From assembly GCF_003234655.2 (NCBI RefSeq), contig NZ_CP126271.1, forward strand, positions 3,348,001 through 3,412,000: DNA of 64,000 nt, in the 5' to 3' direction. The notes beneath the pieces are model-generated. The model was not told the DNA's origin, did not search any database, and saw nothing but the letters and a program-made list of their open reading frames with translations. This document shows positions 26,184 to 35,562 of the stretch, one piece after another. This DNA is from Curtobacterium sp. MCLR17_007 (GTDB lineage: Bacteria > Actinomycetota > Actinomycetes > Actinomycetales > Microbacteriaceae). The position numbers were made by a program, and so were the translations under genes. The first letter of the stretch is position 1. The number at the start of each line of letters is the position of its first letter.

Positions 26184-27446
26184 TCAGCGACGGATCAGCA
26201 GCGCGCTCGCCCGGGGCGACAGGGCGGCGTCGAGCACCAGACAGCCGGCCCCGACCGCGGCGACGTCGGCCCCACGGTCGGTCTCGACCACCGTGACCGG
26301 GTGCTTGGGGACGAGGATCGGCGAGCCGGTGATCGCCTGGCACGCGGCGGGCAGCGCCGCGGCCGCGATCCGCGACCAGAACGGTCCGCCGAACACGACG
26401 CGGTCGATGTCGAGCAGGTTGACGATGACGACCGCCGCGCGCCCCATGACGGTCCCGGCCTCGGCGGCCAGCGCGGTCGCCGTCGGGTCACCCGCGTCGA
26501 TGGCTGCGGCCAGGGCGTCCCACGCGGCGTCCACCGCACCCGCGTCCATGGGCTCGGCCGTCTCCGACAGGCCCCCGGTCAGGTCCAGCCCCCGCGCCGC
26601 TGCCAGGCGGACGAGGCGCTCGGGTGCGACCGCCGCACCGACCTCGCCGCGATCGCCGTTGCCGTCCGGCGTCCCCGCCAGCGAGCCCTGGTCGACCATG
26701 AGGTGCCCGGCGTCTCCCGCGTTGGCCCCCGTCCCGCGCACGGGTTCGTGGTCGACGACGAGCCCGACGCCGAAGCCGGTCCCGAAGTAGACGAACGCGA
26801 AGTTCCGCGCCGATGACTCACCCGCCAGGAACATCTCGCCGACCGCCGCCGCGGTGACGTCCTTCTCGAGCAGCACGGGGTGGCCGGTCGCCTCGGCCAG
26901 CGCGTCCCGCAGCGGCACGCCCCGCCACCGGGGCAGGAAGGGCGGGTCCACGACGATGCCGGCGTCGACGTCGATCGGACCGGGGCTGGCGATGCCGACC
27001 CCGAGGACGCCGTCGGGGTCCACCTCGGCGGACGCCACGAGCCCGTCGACCGCGGCGGCCATCGTCCGGATCACCTGGTCCGGGTCGTCCGCCGTCGGCG
27101 TCGAGGTCGTGGTCGACGCGACGACCGTGCCGGCGAGGTCGAGCAGGACGTAGGTCACGACGGCCGGGTCGACGTGGACCCCGACGGCGAACCGGCTGTC
27201 CGGCTCGAGCCGGAGGATCGTCCGGGGCTTGCCGCGACCGGACACGACCGTGCCGGACTCGGCGATCATCCCCGCTTCGATCAGGAACCGCGTGACGTTG
27301 GAGACCGTCTGTGCGCTGAGGCCCGTCCGCCCGGCGAGCTCCACGCGGCTCAGCCCGTCGGGCGACCGGCGGACCGCGTCGAGCACGACAGTGCGGTTGA
27401 AGCCGCCGATCGACGGCAGGTTCGCGCCGCGCCGGTGTTCCGCCAT
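26184..27446 (-). CDS. ROK family transcriptional regulator
   Basis: 420 aa. N-terminal winged helix-turn-helix with LSRVELAGRTGLSAQTVSNV (residues 32-51). The ROK/sugar-kinase-like domain follows, with GVGIASPGPIDV, a degenerate metal/ATP region, and AGDAGHL. The classical ROK zinc-finger cysteines (CxCGxxGC) are absent, because the AGDAGHLMVDQGSLAG region has none. ATG at 27446 is six bases after TATGGT (27453-27458), so it is likely leaderless. It lies upstream of the LTD protein and near the sugar ABC-GH38 operon, a plausible target. Ligand unknown. Confidence 0.9.
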   Translation of the reverse strand: MAEHRRGANLPSIGGFNRTVVLDAVRRSPDGLSRVELAGRTGLSAQTVSNVTRFLIEAGMIAESGTVVSGRGKPRTILRLEPDSRFAVGVHVDPAVVTYVLLDLAGTVVASTTTSTPTADDPDQVIRTMAAAVDGLVASAEVDPDGVLGVGIASPGPIDVDAGIVVDPPFLPRWRGVPLRDALAEATGHPVLLEKDVTAAAVGEMFLAGESSARNFAFVYFGTGFGVGLVVDHEPVRGTGANAGDAGHLMVDQGSLAGTPDGNGDRGEVGAAVAPERLVRLAAARGLDLTGGLSETAEPMDAGAVDAAWDALAAAIDAGDPTATALAAEAGTVMGRAAVVIVNLLDIDRVVFGGPFWSRIAAAALPAACQAITGSPILVPKHPVTVVETDRGADVAAVGAGCLVLDAALSPRASALLIRR

Positions 27447-27474
27447 GCCTGGACCATACCGCGGGCGCGAGCGC

Positions 27475-27500
27475 CGTCGTGGTCCCGGGGTACCACGACG
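27475..27500. promoter_or_regulatory. Inverted repeat between ROK and DedA genes
   Basis: CGTCGTGGT (27475-27483) and ACCACGACG (27492-27500) are perfect 9-base arms around an 8-base spacer. It lies 29 bases upstream of the ROK start and about 52 bases upstream of the DedA start, a natural place for ROK autoregulation. Confidence 0.45.
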
Positions 27501-27552
27501 AAGAGACGAGGGAACGACACGTCCTGGCCGCCGCGCGCCTACCGTTCCGGAC

Positions 27553-28713
27553 ATGGACATCCTCTCCTGGCTGACGAACAGCGCCGACCAGATCCCCGAC
27601 GCCGTGCGGTGGTTGATCGCCGCGGGCTTCGCCGCACTCGAGGTCCTCGGCCTCGGCCCCTTCGTCCCCGGTGAGATCGCGGTCCTGCTCCTCGGGGCGA
27701 CCTTCGACGACGTGGTCGGCGCGGTCGTGCTCGTGCTGGCGGTCACCGTCGGCGCCTCGGTGGGCGACCACGTGCTGTACTTCCTCGGCCGTCGGTTCGG
27801 CAGCGGGATCCGAGACCGCAAGCTCGTCCAGCGCCTGGGTGTCGAACGGTGGGACGCCGCCATCGCGGTCGTCGAACGCCGTGGTGCGGTGGCGATCATC
27901 GCGACCCGGCTGGTCCCGGTGATCCGGACGCTGACGCCGCTGGCGGCCGGGACCGCGAGGCTCCCACAGGCACGCTTCACGACGGCCTCGCTCGTCGGGA
28001 GCCTGACCTGGGCGCTGCTCTGGGGCGGCAGCGGCTTCCTGCTGAAGTCCTCGATCGCCGCGGCCCAGGAGGCACTCGGCAGCCTGACCTGGATCATCGC
28101 CGGTGCGATCGCCGTCCTCGTCGCGCTCGTCGTCGGCTTCCGGGCCGCCCGGAAGCGCGGACTGCTCCCCGAACACGTCGACCGGCGCACCGCGCTGTCC
28201 TGGGCATCGGTCGGCCTCAGCGTCGTCCTGGTGGTCGTCGGCATCGTGACCAGGGGCGGGATGGACTTCGCGCCGTGGGCGATCCGCCTCCTCGGCATCG
28301 TCACGGCGGTGGTCGCCGCCGCCGCAGTGGTCATGTCGGCACGGTCGGGACGCCCGGTCTGGAACGTCCTGGTGCCGTTCGTGGTGGTGGTCGGTGGGCT
28401 CGTCGGGTCCGCGACGCACCGCGGTGTCCCGGCGTCGTTCGTCGTGGTGCTCTCGATCGCCCTCGGCGTGTGGGCGCTCGCGGGACGGATGACCCGGACC
28501 GGGACGGCGGCGCTGCTCCTCACCGCCGTCGGCATGGGCCTCGACACGTGGCCGTGGGCGTGGAACTCCGGCTGGCAGCTGCTGGGCACGCTCAGCAGCC
28601 TCTGTCTGTTCGCGGCGATGGTCGTCGGCACGGTGGCGGCGATCCGCACCTGGCGTGACGTCCTGCTCGCTCGGTACGCCCCGGTGGCGCCGGCGGTCGA
28701 TGCAGGAGTGTGA
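27553..28713 (+). CDS. DedA/SNARE-associated family membrane protein
   Basis: 386 aa. The N-terminal ~200 residues form the DedA (VTT) domain: FGLGPFVPGE-like LGLGPFVPGEIAVLLLG, GDHVLYFLGRRFG and the re-entrant-loop motif FGxRxxPxxR as IIATRLVPVIRTLTPLAAG. About five further transmembrane segments follow, longer than a plain DedA protein. Family members act in lipid flipping and proton-motive-force maintenance. ATG at 27553 follows TACCGT (27540-27545) by seven bases, probably leaderless. Divergent from the ROK gene. Confidence 0.85.
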   Translation: MDILSWLTNSADQIPDAVRWLIAAGFAALEVLGLGPFVPGEIAVLLLGATFDDVVGAVVLVLAVTVGASVGDHVLYFLGRRFGSGIRDRKLVQRLGVERWDAAIAVVERRGAVAIIATRLVPVIRTLTPLAAGTARLPQARFTTASLVGSLTWALLWGGSGFLLKSSIAAAQEALGSLTWIIAGAIAVLVALVVGFRAARKRGLLPEHVDRRTALSWASVGLSVVLVVVGIVTRGGMDFAPWAIRLLGIVTAVVAAAAVVMSARSGRPVWNVLVPFVVVVGGLVGSATHRGVPASFVVVLSIALGVWALAGRMTRTGTAALLLTAVGMGLDTWPWAWNSGWQLLGTLSSLCLFAAMVVGTVAAIRTWRDVLLARYAPVAPAVDAGV

Positions 28714-28759
28714 CCGCCGCGGCTGGCCCCGGCGGGGGTCGCACCGTTAGCCTGACCGC

Positions 28760-29212
28760 ATGACGGACCTCCGCCTCGAAGAACTCTCCGCCGCGACCGC
28801 CACCGCGGCCAACTCCCTGACGCTCAAGCCGGGGCAGGAGCAGTTCGTGCAACCGACGACCTACGGCGTCGCCGAGTCGGACGTCAAGCCGAGTGCGTCG
28901 TGGCCGCGCGTGGTCCTCGACGGCGACGAGGTCGTCGGGCTCATCATCGGCAGCTTCGACGCCGACAACGCGCAGGAAGAACTGCAGGCGTGCATCTGGC
29001 GCGTCAACGTCTCGGGCACCGCACAGGGCCGTGGCGTCGGTCGCTTCGCCGTGCACGGGCTGGCGGACGAGGCCCGCAAGCGCGGTTTCCACCGGCTGAC
29101 GGTCGTCTACGAACCGGGCGAGGGATCCCCCGAGGAGTTCTTCCGCGCGGTCGGCTTCGAGGTCGTCCGCGAGACCCAGTACGGCGACCACTTCGCGGTG
29201 CTCTCCCTGTAG
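28760..29212 (+). CDS. GNAT family N-acetyltransferase
   Basis: 150 aa acetyl-CoA-dependent acetyltransferase, of the spermine/spermidine acetyltransferase-like subgroup. Acetyl-CoA motif: VNVSGTAQGRGVGRFAVHGL (residues 80-99, Q/RxxGxG/A). Then ARKRGFHRLTVVY and the C-terminal FFRAVGFEVV. ATG at 28760 lies six bases after TAGCCT (28748-28753), so leaderless. Its TAG stop overlaps the next start (29212). Acceptor unknown. Confidence 0.88.
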   Translation: MTDLRLEELSAATATAANSLTLKPGQEQFVQPTTYGVAESDVKPSASWPRVVLDGDEVVGLIIGSFDADNAQEELQACIWRVNVSGTAQGRGVGRFAVHGLADEARKRGFHRLTVVYEPGEGSPEEFFRAVGFEVVRETQYGDHFAVLSL

Positions 29213-29565
29213 TGGAGCAGGACTTCGGCGAAGCGGTCGCCGATGTCGTCCGGTCGATCCCGCCCGGACGCGCGATGACCTACGGCGACGTGGCTGCTGT
29301 CCTCGGATCGCGGGCCTCGCGGGCGGTCGGCAAGGTGATGGCCCACGAGGGCTCCGACCTGGCGTGGTGGCGCGTGGTGCGGTCCGGTGGACTGCCACCC
29401 GTCCACCACGAAGCACGCGCGCTGGAGCACTACCGGGTCGAGGGCACGCCCCTGACGTGGGGCCGGACGGCCTGGAGGATCGACATGCGTCGCGCGCGCT
29501 GGTCACCCGAGCTGGACGGCACGCAGGGACCCGTTGGTCACGAAGCGGTAACAGGCGAGAACTGA
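29212..29565 (+). CDS. MGMT-family alkyltransferase-like (ATL) DNA-binding protein
   Basis: 117 aa. Matches the DNA-binding domain of O6-alkylguanine methyltransferases: IPPGRAMTYGDVAAVLG, RAVGKVMA and AWWRVVRSGGLPP. The active PCHR motif Cys is replaced (WWRV), as in ATL proteins that flag alkylated bases for nucleotide excision repair rather than repair them directly. GTG at 29212 overlaps the GNAT stop (TAGTG), so the two are probably coupled. Ends before a structured leader. Confidence 0.88.
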   Translation: MEQDFGEAVADVVRSIPPGRAMTYGDVAAVLGSRASRAVGKVMAHEGSDLAWWRVVRSGGLPPVHHEARALEHYRVEGTPLTWGRTAWRIDMRRARWSPELDGTQGPVGHEAVTGEN

Positions 29566-29605
29566 CCAAACCACTCCGCTGAGGGTGCCGAATCATTGTC
29601 ACCAG

Positions 29606-29668
29606 CCGGGAAACACCCGGAGCGCTCACCAGCCGCAGGTCGCTGGTTCTCCACCCCTTGTCGGGGTG
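29606..29668 (+). promoter_or_regulatory. Three consecutive small hairpins in the leader of the secreted protein gene
   Basis: Hairpins at 29606-29620 (CCGGG/CCCGG), 29628-29647 (ACCAGC/GCTGGT) and 29652-29668 (CACCCC/GGGGTG) follow each other in the 161-bp gap before ATG 29727. They do not match a riboswitch that I recognise. Whether they are in the mRNA depends on the unmapped transcription start. Confidence 0.35.
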
Positions 29669-29726
29669 TGTTCGGCGTGCACACAGCAACAGCGCGTCGA
29701 GCGCGACAAGCAAAGGACTCACCACC

Positions 29727-30407
29727 ATGCGCAAGATCACCAAGACCACCCTCTCGGTCGCCGCTGCCGGCGCGATCATCCTCGGCGGTGCCGGGTTCGG
29801 CATCACCGCCGCGAACGCCGCGACGCCCACGATCCACACGGTCGCGTCGTCCTCGTCGAAGATCCCCGCCCCCGTCGCATCGGTCCCCGAGGTCAAGGGC
29901 GGGAACACCTCCGTCGCCCTCGACTCCGGCTTCACCGACGCCCTGACGAGCCTGGGCCTGACCCCGGGTGTGTCGGGTTCGGCGAAGCTCGCCGACGGCG
30001 CCGTGTCGTTCCCGATCACCGCCGGGTCCGTCACCTACTGGTCCCCGGACGGGTCGTACCGTCCCTACGTGCAGGGCCTGCTGAACCACAACGGTTCGGG
30101 TCTGACCCTCGCCGCGGGCGGCACGACCGTCACGCTGGAGAACTTCGTCGTGAACCCGGGCTCGTCCAAGCTCTACGGTGACGTCCTGGTCAACGGTGAG
30201 GTCGCCGCGTCGAACGCGTACCTGTTCTCCCTGCACGGTGGCACGCTCAAGCCGCTGCAGCTCGAGGGCGACAACGCGATCCTGACCGGCACCACGGTCC
30301 ACGTCTCCGACGACGCCGCGAAGCTGCTCAACAGCACCTTCAAGACCGACGCCGTCAAGGGCGGCCTCCTCGTCGGTACCGCCACCATCACCGCCCAGAT
30401 CAAGTAA
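29727..30407 (+). CDS. Small secreted protein, function unknown
   Basis: 226 aa. Clear signal peptide: MRKITK, a hydrophobic Ala/Gly core and cleavage near ANAATP. The mature part is beta-rich (GSVTYW, LTLAAGGTTVTLENFVV) with no cysteines, and ends TATITAQIK. No enzyme motif, anchor or repeat. I do not recognise the family, although similar small secreted beta proteins occur in actinobacteria. Ribosome site AAAGGA (29712-29717). ATG at 29727 gives the normal signal peptide; the open frame to 29658 would not. Followed by a strong terminator. Confidence 0.75.
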   Translation: MRKITKTTLSVAAAGAIILGGAGFGITAANAATPTIHTVASSSSKIPAPVASVPEVKGGNTSVALDSGFTDALTSLGLTPGVSGSAKLADGAVSFPITAGSVTYWSPDGSYRPYVQGLLNHNGSGLTLAAGGTTVTLENFVVNPGSSKLYGDVLVNGEVAASNAYLFSLHGGTLKPLQLEGDNAILTGTTVHVSDDAAKLLNSTFKTDAVKGGLLVGTATITAQIK

Positions 30408-30768
30408 CACCCCCCGCACCACCAGCGCACAGCACCACACGAGAACGCCGCCCTGATCACGGGGCGGCGTTCTCTGCGTTCCCCCCACCCAACAGCGTCG
30501 CGACATCACGGGTCCAGCGCATTGATGTCATAAGTCCAACCCACCGCGGGCGCCCGGATGCCGGTTCCCCTCCACGTCGATGACGAATCCGGTTCTCTCC
30601 GCTCGACGTTCCCGAACCAGATCCGTCACTCCGCTCCCGACTGACCACCGCTCTCGACCACCGGGGCGCCCGGGCACCGGACGAACGACCCCCTACGCGC
30701 GGGACGACGCGCCACGCGCGGAACTACCAACTCCCCGGGAGCCTTCGGCGACGAGCCGCGCCCGAGTG
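30408..30768. other. Gene-free stretch
   Basis: 361 bp. After the terminator at 30443-30473, no credible ORF, repeat or promoter was seen. The stretch 30690-30735 has repeated CGCGCGG and CACGCGCGG tracts, faintly like arms of the 53-bp palindrome but without symmetry. Confidence 0.6.
30443..30473 (+). terminator. Terminator after the small secreted protein
   Basis: AGAACGCCGCCC and GGGGCGGCGTTCT form a perfect stem with loop TGATCAC, followed by CTGCGTT. Confidence 0.8.
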
Positions 30769-31194
30769 TCAGACGTCGAAGCGGGTGCCCTTCGGGTTCG
30801 ACGGCAGCAGGAACACCACGAAGAGCACCAGCGACCCGATGCCCGGCAGCACGTGCAGGAACTGCCAGAAGCCGGACAGGTTCGCGTCGTGCAGCCGTCG
30901 GGCGCCGAGCGCGAGCGACCCGACCAGGGTGGCCAGCACCCAGAGCACGAACAGGTAGGACCCCACGGGGTTCTCGAGCATCGGGGTGTCCGGTGTGAAC
31001 ACCTGGGGCACGAGCTGCAGCACGAGCCCGATCGCCAGCGACGTGATCCACCACCACCAGAACTCGGACCGGGACGCCCGTCCGGTGAACACGGTGTACT
31101 TCCGCCAGAACCGGCGGAGCGCCTCGGTGAACGGCGCGCCGATGAACGGGTCCCGGAGGGCCACACCGCCGGGTTGCGGGCTGTCGTCTGTCAT
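30769..31194 (-). CDS. DUF805 family membrane protein
   Basis: 141 aa with four membrane segments. DUF805 signature: YTVFTGRASRSEFWWWWI (residues 33-50) and ARRLHDANLSGFW. Function unknown. ATG at 31194 is used because the longer open frame to 31242 starts inside the terminator hairpin; a TTGGCT -10-like box lies seven bases upstream. Confidence 0.85.
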   Translation of the reverse strand: MTDDSPQPGGVALRDPFIGAPFTEALRRFWRKYTVFTGRASRSEFWWWWITSLAIGLVLQLVPQVFTPDTPMLENPVGSYLFVLWVLATLVGSLALGARRLHDANLSGFWQFLHVLPGIGSLVLFVVFLLPSNPKGTRFDV

Positions 31195-31238
31195 GCGGAC
31201 CAGCCAACCACGCCCGAGTCGGGCGGAGCTGCACCCCC

Positions 31239-31282
31239 GCACGCACGTCGCGCCCCGCAGGAGCGGGGCGCGATGCGCGTGC
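31239..31282 (-). terminator. Terminator of the ABC exporter operon
   Basis: 20-position stem with 18 Watson-Crick pairs, one G-T pair and one mismatch, loop AGGA, beginning 33 bases after the stop at 31315. It separates the exporter from the DUF805 gene. Confidence 0.75.
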
Positions 31283-31314
31283 AGGGGTGCGATCCGTGAC
31301 CGGTCGCCCGGCGG

Positions 31315-33261
31315 CTACACCAGCGAGTCGCGCCAGGCCGCGTGCAGCTGGGCGAACCGCCCCGTGCCCGCGATCAGGTCGTCGGGGGTGCCGTCCTCGA
31401 CGATCCGGCCGTACTCCATCACGAGCACCCGGTGGGCGATCGCGACGGTGGACAGCCGGTGCGCGATGATCACGGCCGTGCGGTCGGCGAGCAGGGTCTC
31501 GAGACCCTCCTGCACCAGCCGCTCGGACGGGATGTCGAGCGACGCCGTCGCCTCGTCGAGGATGAGCACCTTCGGGTCCGCGATGAACGCCCGGGCGAAC
31601 GACAGCAGCTGTCGCTGCCCCGCCGACACACGACCACCGCGCTTGTTCACGTCGGTGTCGTACCCGTCGGGCAGCGCCATGATGAACTCGTGCGCGCCGA
31701 CCGCCTTGGCCGAGGACTCGATCTCGGCGCGGGACGCCCCCGGCTTGCCGAGCGCGATGTTGTCCGCGACCGTGCCGGAGAACAGGTAGGCCTCTTGCGT
31801 GACCATGACGATCGCGCGGCGCATGTCCTTCGTGTCGAGGTCCCGCAGGTCCACGCCGTCGAGCTTCACCGAGCCGCGGGACGGGTCGTAGAACCGCGCC
31901 ATGAGCTTGGCGAGCGTGGACTTGCCCGCACCGGTCGACCCCACCAGGGCGATCGTCTGCCCGGACGGGATGTGCAGGTCGAACGCCGGCAGCACGACCT
32001 TGCCCGCGTTGTAGGCGAACTCGACGTCGTCGAAGTCCATCTTGCCATTGGCGTCGGCGAGCTTCGTCGGCTTCACGGGGTCCGGCACGCTCGGACGTTC
32101 CTCGAGCACCCCGGAGATCTTCTCCATCGCGGCCGAGGCCGACTGGTACCCGTTGTAGAACATCGCGAGCTCCTGCGCCGGGTCGAAGAAGCGCTTGGCG
32201 TACAGCGCCACCGCGAGCAGCGCGCCGACCTCGAGCGATCCGCCGACGACGCGGAAGCCACCGATGACGACCACCGCGGCGAGGGTCACGTTGCCGATGA
32301 GCACCAGCACCGGGTCGAAGGTCCCGAACAGGTTGAACACCTTCGTGTTGGCCACCCGGTAGTCCTCGACGAAGCCGCCGTACTCGTCCTTGTTGCGGGA
32401 CTCCTTGCGGAAGGCCTGCACGGCGCGGATCCCCGTCATGGTCTCGACGAACTGCACGATGACGCGGGCCGACGCCACACGGGTGGCACGGAACAGCGTC
32501 TGCGAGTTCGACTGGAACCAGCGGATCAGGAACCACAGCGGCACGAGCGACACGGCGAGCACCAGCCCGGACGTGGGGTCGAGCGACACGAGTGCCACCG
32601 CGGTGAACGCCATGTACAGCACGCCCTGGATGAGCTGGTTCAGCCCCGAGTCGAGCAGCTCGCGGATCGAGTCGAGGTCACTCGTCTGACGGGAGATGAT
32701 CCGTCCGGACGTGTAGGTCTCGTGGAACTCGAGCGACAGGCGCTGCGTGTGCAGGAACACCCGCTTGCGCAGGTCGAACAGGATCGCCTGGCTGATCCGC
32801 GCCGCCAGCACCGTGTACCACGCGGTGAGGACCGCGCCGAGGACCGCGACGACGATGTACGTCGCCACGACCCCGAACGCCGGGACCCAGTCGTTCCGCT
32901 CCAGCACGTCGGGCAGGGCGTTGTCGATGCCCCACGCGATCAGCGCCGGTCCGGCGACGGTCCCGGCGGTCGAGACGACCACGACGATGCCGAGCAGGAC
33001 CAGGCGGGCCTTCAGCGGCGCCGCGAGCGACCCGAGCAGCGACAGCGAGCGGCGCCGCAGGCGCTTGCTCTCCGCCTTGGTGAAGTCCTCGCGCTCCTCG
33101 CCGCGCACGCCGAGCGTGGTGATCGAGGCGGTGACGGGTGCGGCAGCCTGCGCGGCCGCGGTGTCCTGCAGTTCCGGATCCGAGCCTCCTGGCAGGTCCG
33201 TGGTGCCGATGGGCTGTGCCGGGGTGCCGAGGGCCTGGTTGGTGTCTCCCTGCTGGGTCAT
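31315..33261 (-). CDS. ABC exporter half-transporter (canonical Walker B subunit)
   Basis: 648 aa: about 70 hydrophilic residues, six membrane helices, then the nucleotide-binding domain. Walker [10 protein letters not shown] (about 429), Walker [13 protein letters not shown] with a canonical catalytic Glu, and switch His in [10 protein letters not shown]. The signature is VSAGQ rather than LSGGQ. It overlaps the partner gene by ATGA (33258-33261). It forms a heterodimer with the 33258-35081 protein; a drug, lipid or peptide could be the cargo. Second gene of the operon. Confidence 0.9.
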   Translation of the reverse strand: MTQQGDTNQALGTPAQPIGTTDLPGGSDPELQDTAAAQAAAPVTASITTLGVRGEEREDFTKAESKRLRRRSLSLLGSLAAPLKARLVLLGIVVVVSTAGTVAGPALIAWGIDNALPDVLERNDWVPAFGVVATYIVVAVLGAVLTAWYTVLAARISQAILFDLRKRVFLHTQRLSLEFHETYTSGRIISRQTSDLDSIRELLDSGLNQLIQGVLYMAFTAVALVSLDPTSGLVLAVSLVPLWFLIRWFQSNSQTLFRATRVASARVIVQFVETMTGIRAVQAFRKESRNKDEYGGFVEDYRVANTKVFNLFGTFDPVLVLIGNVTLAAVVVIGGFRVVGGSLEVGALLAVALYAKRFFDPAQELAMFYNGYQSASAAMEKISGVLEERPSVPDPVKPTKLADANGKMDFDDVEFAYNAGKVVLPAFDLHIPSGQTIALVGSTGAGKSTLAKLMARFYDPSRGSVKLDGVDLRDLDTKDMRRAIVMVTQEAYLFSGTVADNIALGKPGASRAEIESSAKAVGAHEFIMALPDGYDTDVNKRGGRVSAGQRQLLSFARAFIADPKVLILDEATASLDIPSERLVQEGLETLLADRTAVIIAHRLSTVAIAHRVLVMEYGRIVEDGTPDDLIAGTGRFAQLHAAWRDSLV

Positions 33262-35081
33262 GCCATCGCCTCCTGTCGTGCGGTCGCGTCGTCCTCGTCC
33301 AGGGACGAGATGACGTAGCGGTAGTGGTCGTTCGTGGCCATCAGCTCCGAGTGGGTGCCGACGGCGGTGACGACGCCGTTCTCCATGAGCGCGACGCGGT
33401 CCGCGAGCGTCACCGTCGAGGGACGGTGCGCCACGATGAGCGACGTGGTCTCGGCGAGGACCCGGCGCAGGCCGGCCTCGACGCGGGCCTCCGTGTCGAC
33501 GTCGAGCGCCGACAGGGGGTCGTCGAGCACCAGGACCGACGGCCGTGCCGCGATCGCCCGCGCCAGCGCGAGCCGCTGCCGCTGCCCACCGGACAGGGAC
33601 AGCCCCTCTTCTCCGACGCGGGTGTCCACGCCGTCGGGCAGGTCGTCGACGAACGACGCCTGTGCGATGTCGAGGGCTTCGCGGAGCAGCGCGTCGGCAG
33701 CCTCACCCGTGACGTCCGGGCGACCGAGCAGCACGTTCTCCCGCACGGTCGTCGAGAACAGGGTGGCGTCCTCGAACGCGACGCCCACGTGCCGTCGCAG
33801 CTCTTCACGCGTCAGGTCACGGATGTCGACGCCGTCGATCGTCACCGATCCGCCGGTCACGTCGTACAGCCGTGGCACCAGCGAGAGCAGCGTCGTCTTG
33901 CCGCAGCCGGTGAGCCCGACGAGCGCCATGGTCTCACCGGGCTCGAGCCGCAGCTCGACGCCGTTGATGAGGTCCGGGTACTGCGCCGCGGAGTCCTGGT
34001 ACCGGAAGTGCACGGCGTTGAAGGACAGCGCACCGTGCGGCTCGGCGATCGTCTTCGGGTGTTCCGGGTCCGTGATCGTGTTCTCGGAGTCCATCACCTC
34101 GAAGAAGCGGTCGACCGCGGTGCGCGCGTCGAACGTCATCGAGAGCAGGAAGCCGATCGACTCGATCGGGAACCGCAGCACCGTCGCCGTCGCGAAGAAC
34201 GCGAACAGCTGCCCGACGCTGAGCTGTCCCTGGCTGGCCAGGTAGATCCCCGCCAGCAGGCACAGCGCGAAGGCGACGTCCGGTACGAGCAGCAGCCACA
34301 GCCAGATGCTCGCGATGGCCTTCGCCTTCTTGATCTCGGTGCCACGCAGTGCCTCGGCCTGCTCGCTGAACTCCTCGAGCTTGTACCCGCCGCGGCCGAA
34401 CGCCTTGAGCACACGGATGCCGTGCACGGACTGTTCGACGCTCGTCGCCAGGTCGCCGACCTGGTCCTGGCTGCGGCGCGCGACGACGGAGTACCGACGC
34501 TCGAACAGCAGCCCGTTGATCCAGAGCGGGATCGACGCGATCAGGAAGATCAGGCCGAGCAGCCACCCGAAGGTGAACAGCACGACGAACCCGACCACGA
34601 TCGTGACGACGTTGACGACGAGCAGCACGACGCCGAACGCCAGCCAGCGGCGGATGAGCGACAGGTCGGACACCGAGCGGGACAGCAGCTGCCCCGACTC
34701 CCACCGGTCGTGGAACGCGACGGGCAGGTCCTGCAGCTTGGCGTACAGCGCGTTGCGCATGCTCGTCTCGATGCGGGTCGACGGGCGCATCACCATGCGG
34801 CGACGCGAGGCGATGAAGAACGCCTCGAGCACGCCGAGGGCGAGCACACCGAGCCCGGCGGGCCAGATCTGGGCATCGTCCTTGGACGACAGCGGGCCGT
34901 CGACGAGCCACTGCAGGACGTAGGGGATGGCGAGCGCCACCAGGGAGGCTCCCATCGCCGCGGCCATGCCGGCGATGAGGCGGCCCTGGAAGGGCTTCAC
35001 GTAGGGGTAGATCCGCGCGATCGCGCGGAAGGTGGACGGGCGCGCCGTGGTGGGCGACTTGGACATGCGTTGCGTCCTCAT
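33258..35081 (-). CDS. ABC exporter half-transporter (degenerate Walker B subunit)
   Basis: 607 aa, six membrane helices plus ATPase domain. Walker [12 protein letters not shown], canonical signature [14 protein letters not shown], but Walker B ends [11 protein letters not shown], with Asp in place of the catalytic Glu. This is the noncanonical half of a heterodimeric exporter such as BmrC/BmrD or TM287/288. Start: ATG 35081 overlaps a small ORF stop; ATG 35066, five codons later, has its own GAGGA site and may be the true start. It is first in the operon, behind a ~450-base leader. Confidence 0.88.
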   Translation of the reverse strand: MRTQRMSKSPTTARPSTFRAIARIYPYVKPFQGRLIAGMAAAMGASLVALAIPYVLQWLVDGPLSSKDDAQIWPAGLGVLALGVLEAFFIASRRRMVMRPSTRIETSMRNALYAKLQDLPVAFHDRWESGQLLSRSVSDLSLIRRWLAFGVVLLVVNVVTIVVGFVVLFTFGWLLGLIFLIASIPLWINGLLFERRYSVVARRSQDQVGDLATSVEQSVHGIRVLKAFGRGGYKLEEFSEQAEALRGTEIKKAKAIASIWLWLLLVPDVAFALCLLAGIYLASQGQLSVGQLFAFFATATVLRFPIESIGFLLSMTFDARTAVDRFFEVMDSENTITDPEHPKTIAEPHGALSFNAVHFRYQDSAAQYPDLINGVELRLEPGETMALVGLTGCGKTTLLSLVPRLYDVTGGSVTIDGVDIRDLTREELRRHVGVAFEDATLFSTTVRENVLLGRPDVTGEAADALLREALDIAQASFVDDLPDGVDTRVGEEGLSLSGGQRQRLALARAIAARPSVLVLDDPLSALDVDTEARVEAGLRRVLAETTSLIVAHRPSTVTLADRVALMENGVVTAVGTHSELMATNDHYRYVISSLDEDDATARQEAMA

Positions 35082-35185
35082 GCGTCTGCCGGGTCCCCGG
35101 CCGACCGGGCCGACGCCGCCCGCGGTGCGTGCGTCGTCTGCTCGGGACCGGCCTGGAGGCTCGGTGTGCGTTGCGTGGTCGTCAT
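35078..35185 (-). CDS. Possible 35-aa ORF overlapping the exporter start
   Basis: ATG at 35185, stop TGA at 35078-35080, overlapping the exporter ATG (ATGA). It begins [16 protein letters not shown] and is Ala/Arg/Thr-rich without membrane segment. No ribosome site is seen, so it may be chance; the overlap is the only support. Confidence 0.25.
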   Translation of the reverse strand: MTTTQRTPSLQAGPEQTTHAPRAASARSAGDPADA

Positions 35186-35316
35186 CAGCCGGGCGCGTGG
35201 TCGCGCGCCACCGCCGTCACCTGCGTGACGTCGGTCGGGCCGGTAGGCACCGAAGGACAGGTGTCCCCCGGGTTCAGGCGGGTGGTTCGCGGTCGCCGTG
35301 GTGGTGCGGCGCCGCG

Positions 35317-35335
35317 AGGCCGTGGGAGACGGCCT
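35317..35335 (-). terminator. Hairpin just after the leader ORF
   Basis: AGGCCGT and ACGGCCT (7 bp, loop GGGAG) lie two bases past the stop codon of the leader ORF. Short for a terminator on its own, but well placed for attenuation. Confidence 0.35.
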
Positions 35336-35337
35336 GG

Positions 35338-35445
35338 CTAGGCGGCGGCCGCGGCCCGTCGGGGTCGCGGAGCGGAAGCGGTCCCCACGAGGGACACGTG
35401 ACCTGCGCGGGCGGCCGTCGCCACTGTTCCGGTCGAGATGTCCAT
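35338..35445 (-). CDS. Candidate 35-aa leader peptide of the ABC exporter operon
   Basis: ATG at 35445 preceded by GGAG at five-base spacing; stop TAG at 35338. The peptide begins MDISTGTVATAARAGHVSLV and ends in Pro/Arg then five Ala. It starts about 80 bases downstream of a good promoter, with a hairpin after its stop. The layout recalls the BmrB leader peptide of the B. subtilis bmrCD exporter, which controls the operon by ribosome-mediated attenuation. Similarity of layout only; coding is not proven. Confidence 0.4.
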   Translation of the reverse strand: MDISTGTVATAARAGHVSLVGTASAPRPRRAAAAA

Positions 35446-35533
35446 CGTCACTCCAGTCGTCGTCTTCGTCACCGTTGTGTCTGCGGTGCCGCCGTTCCCG
35501 AGGGATCGTCGGCTGCCTGTCGCAGAGCCTTAC

Positions 35534-35562
35534 AGGCTATTCAGAGGATCTCCGCAGCGCAA
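35534..35562 (-). promoter_or_regulatory. Promoter of the ABC exporter operon
   Basis: On the minus strand TTGCGC (35562-35557) and TAGCCT (35539-35534) are 17 bases apart, predicting a start of transcription near 35527 and a leader of about 445 bases. The palindrome AGCCTTACAGGCT (35527-35539) overlaps the -10 box. Confidence 0.5.
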
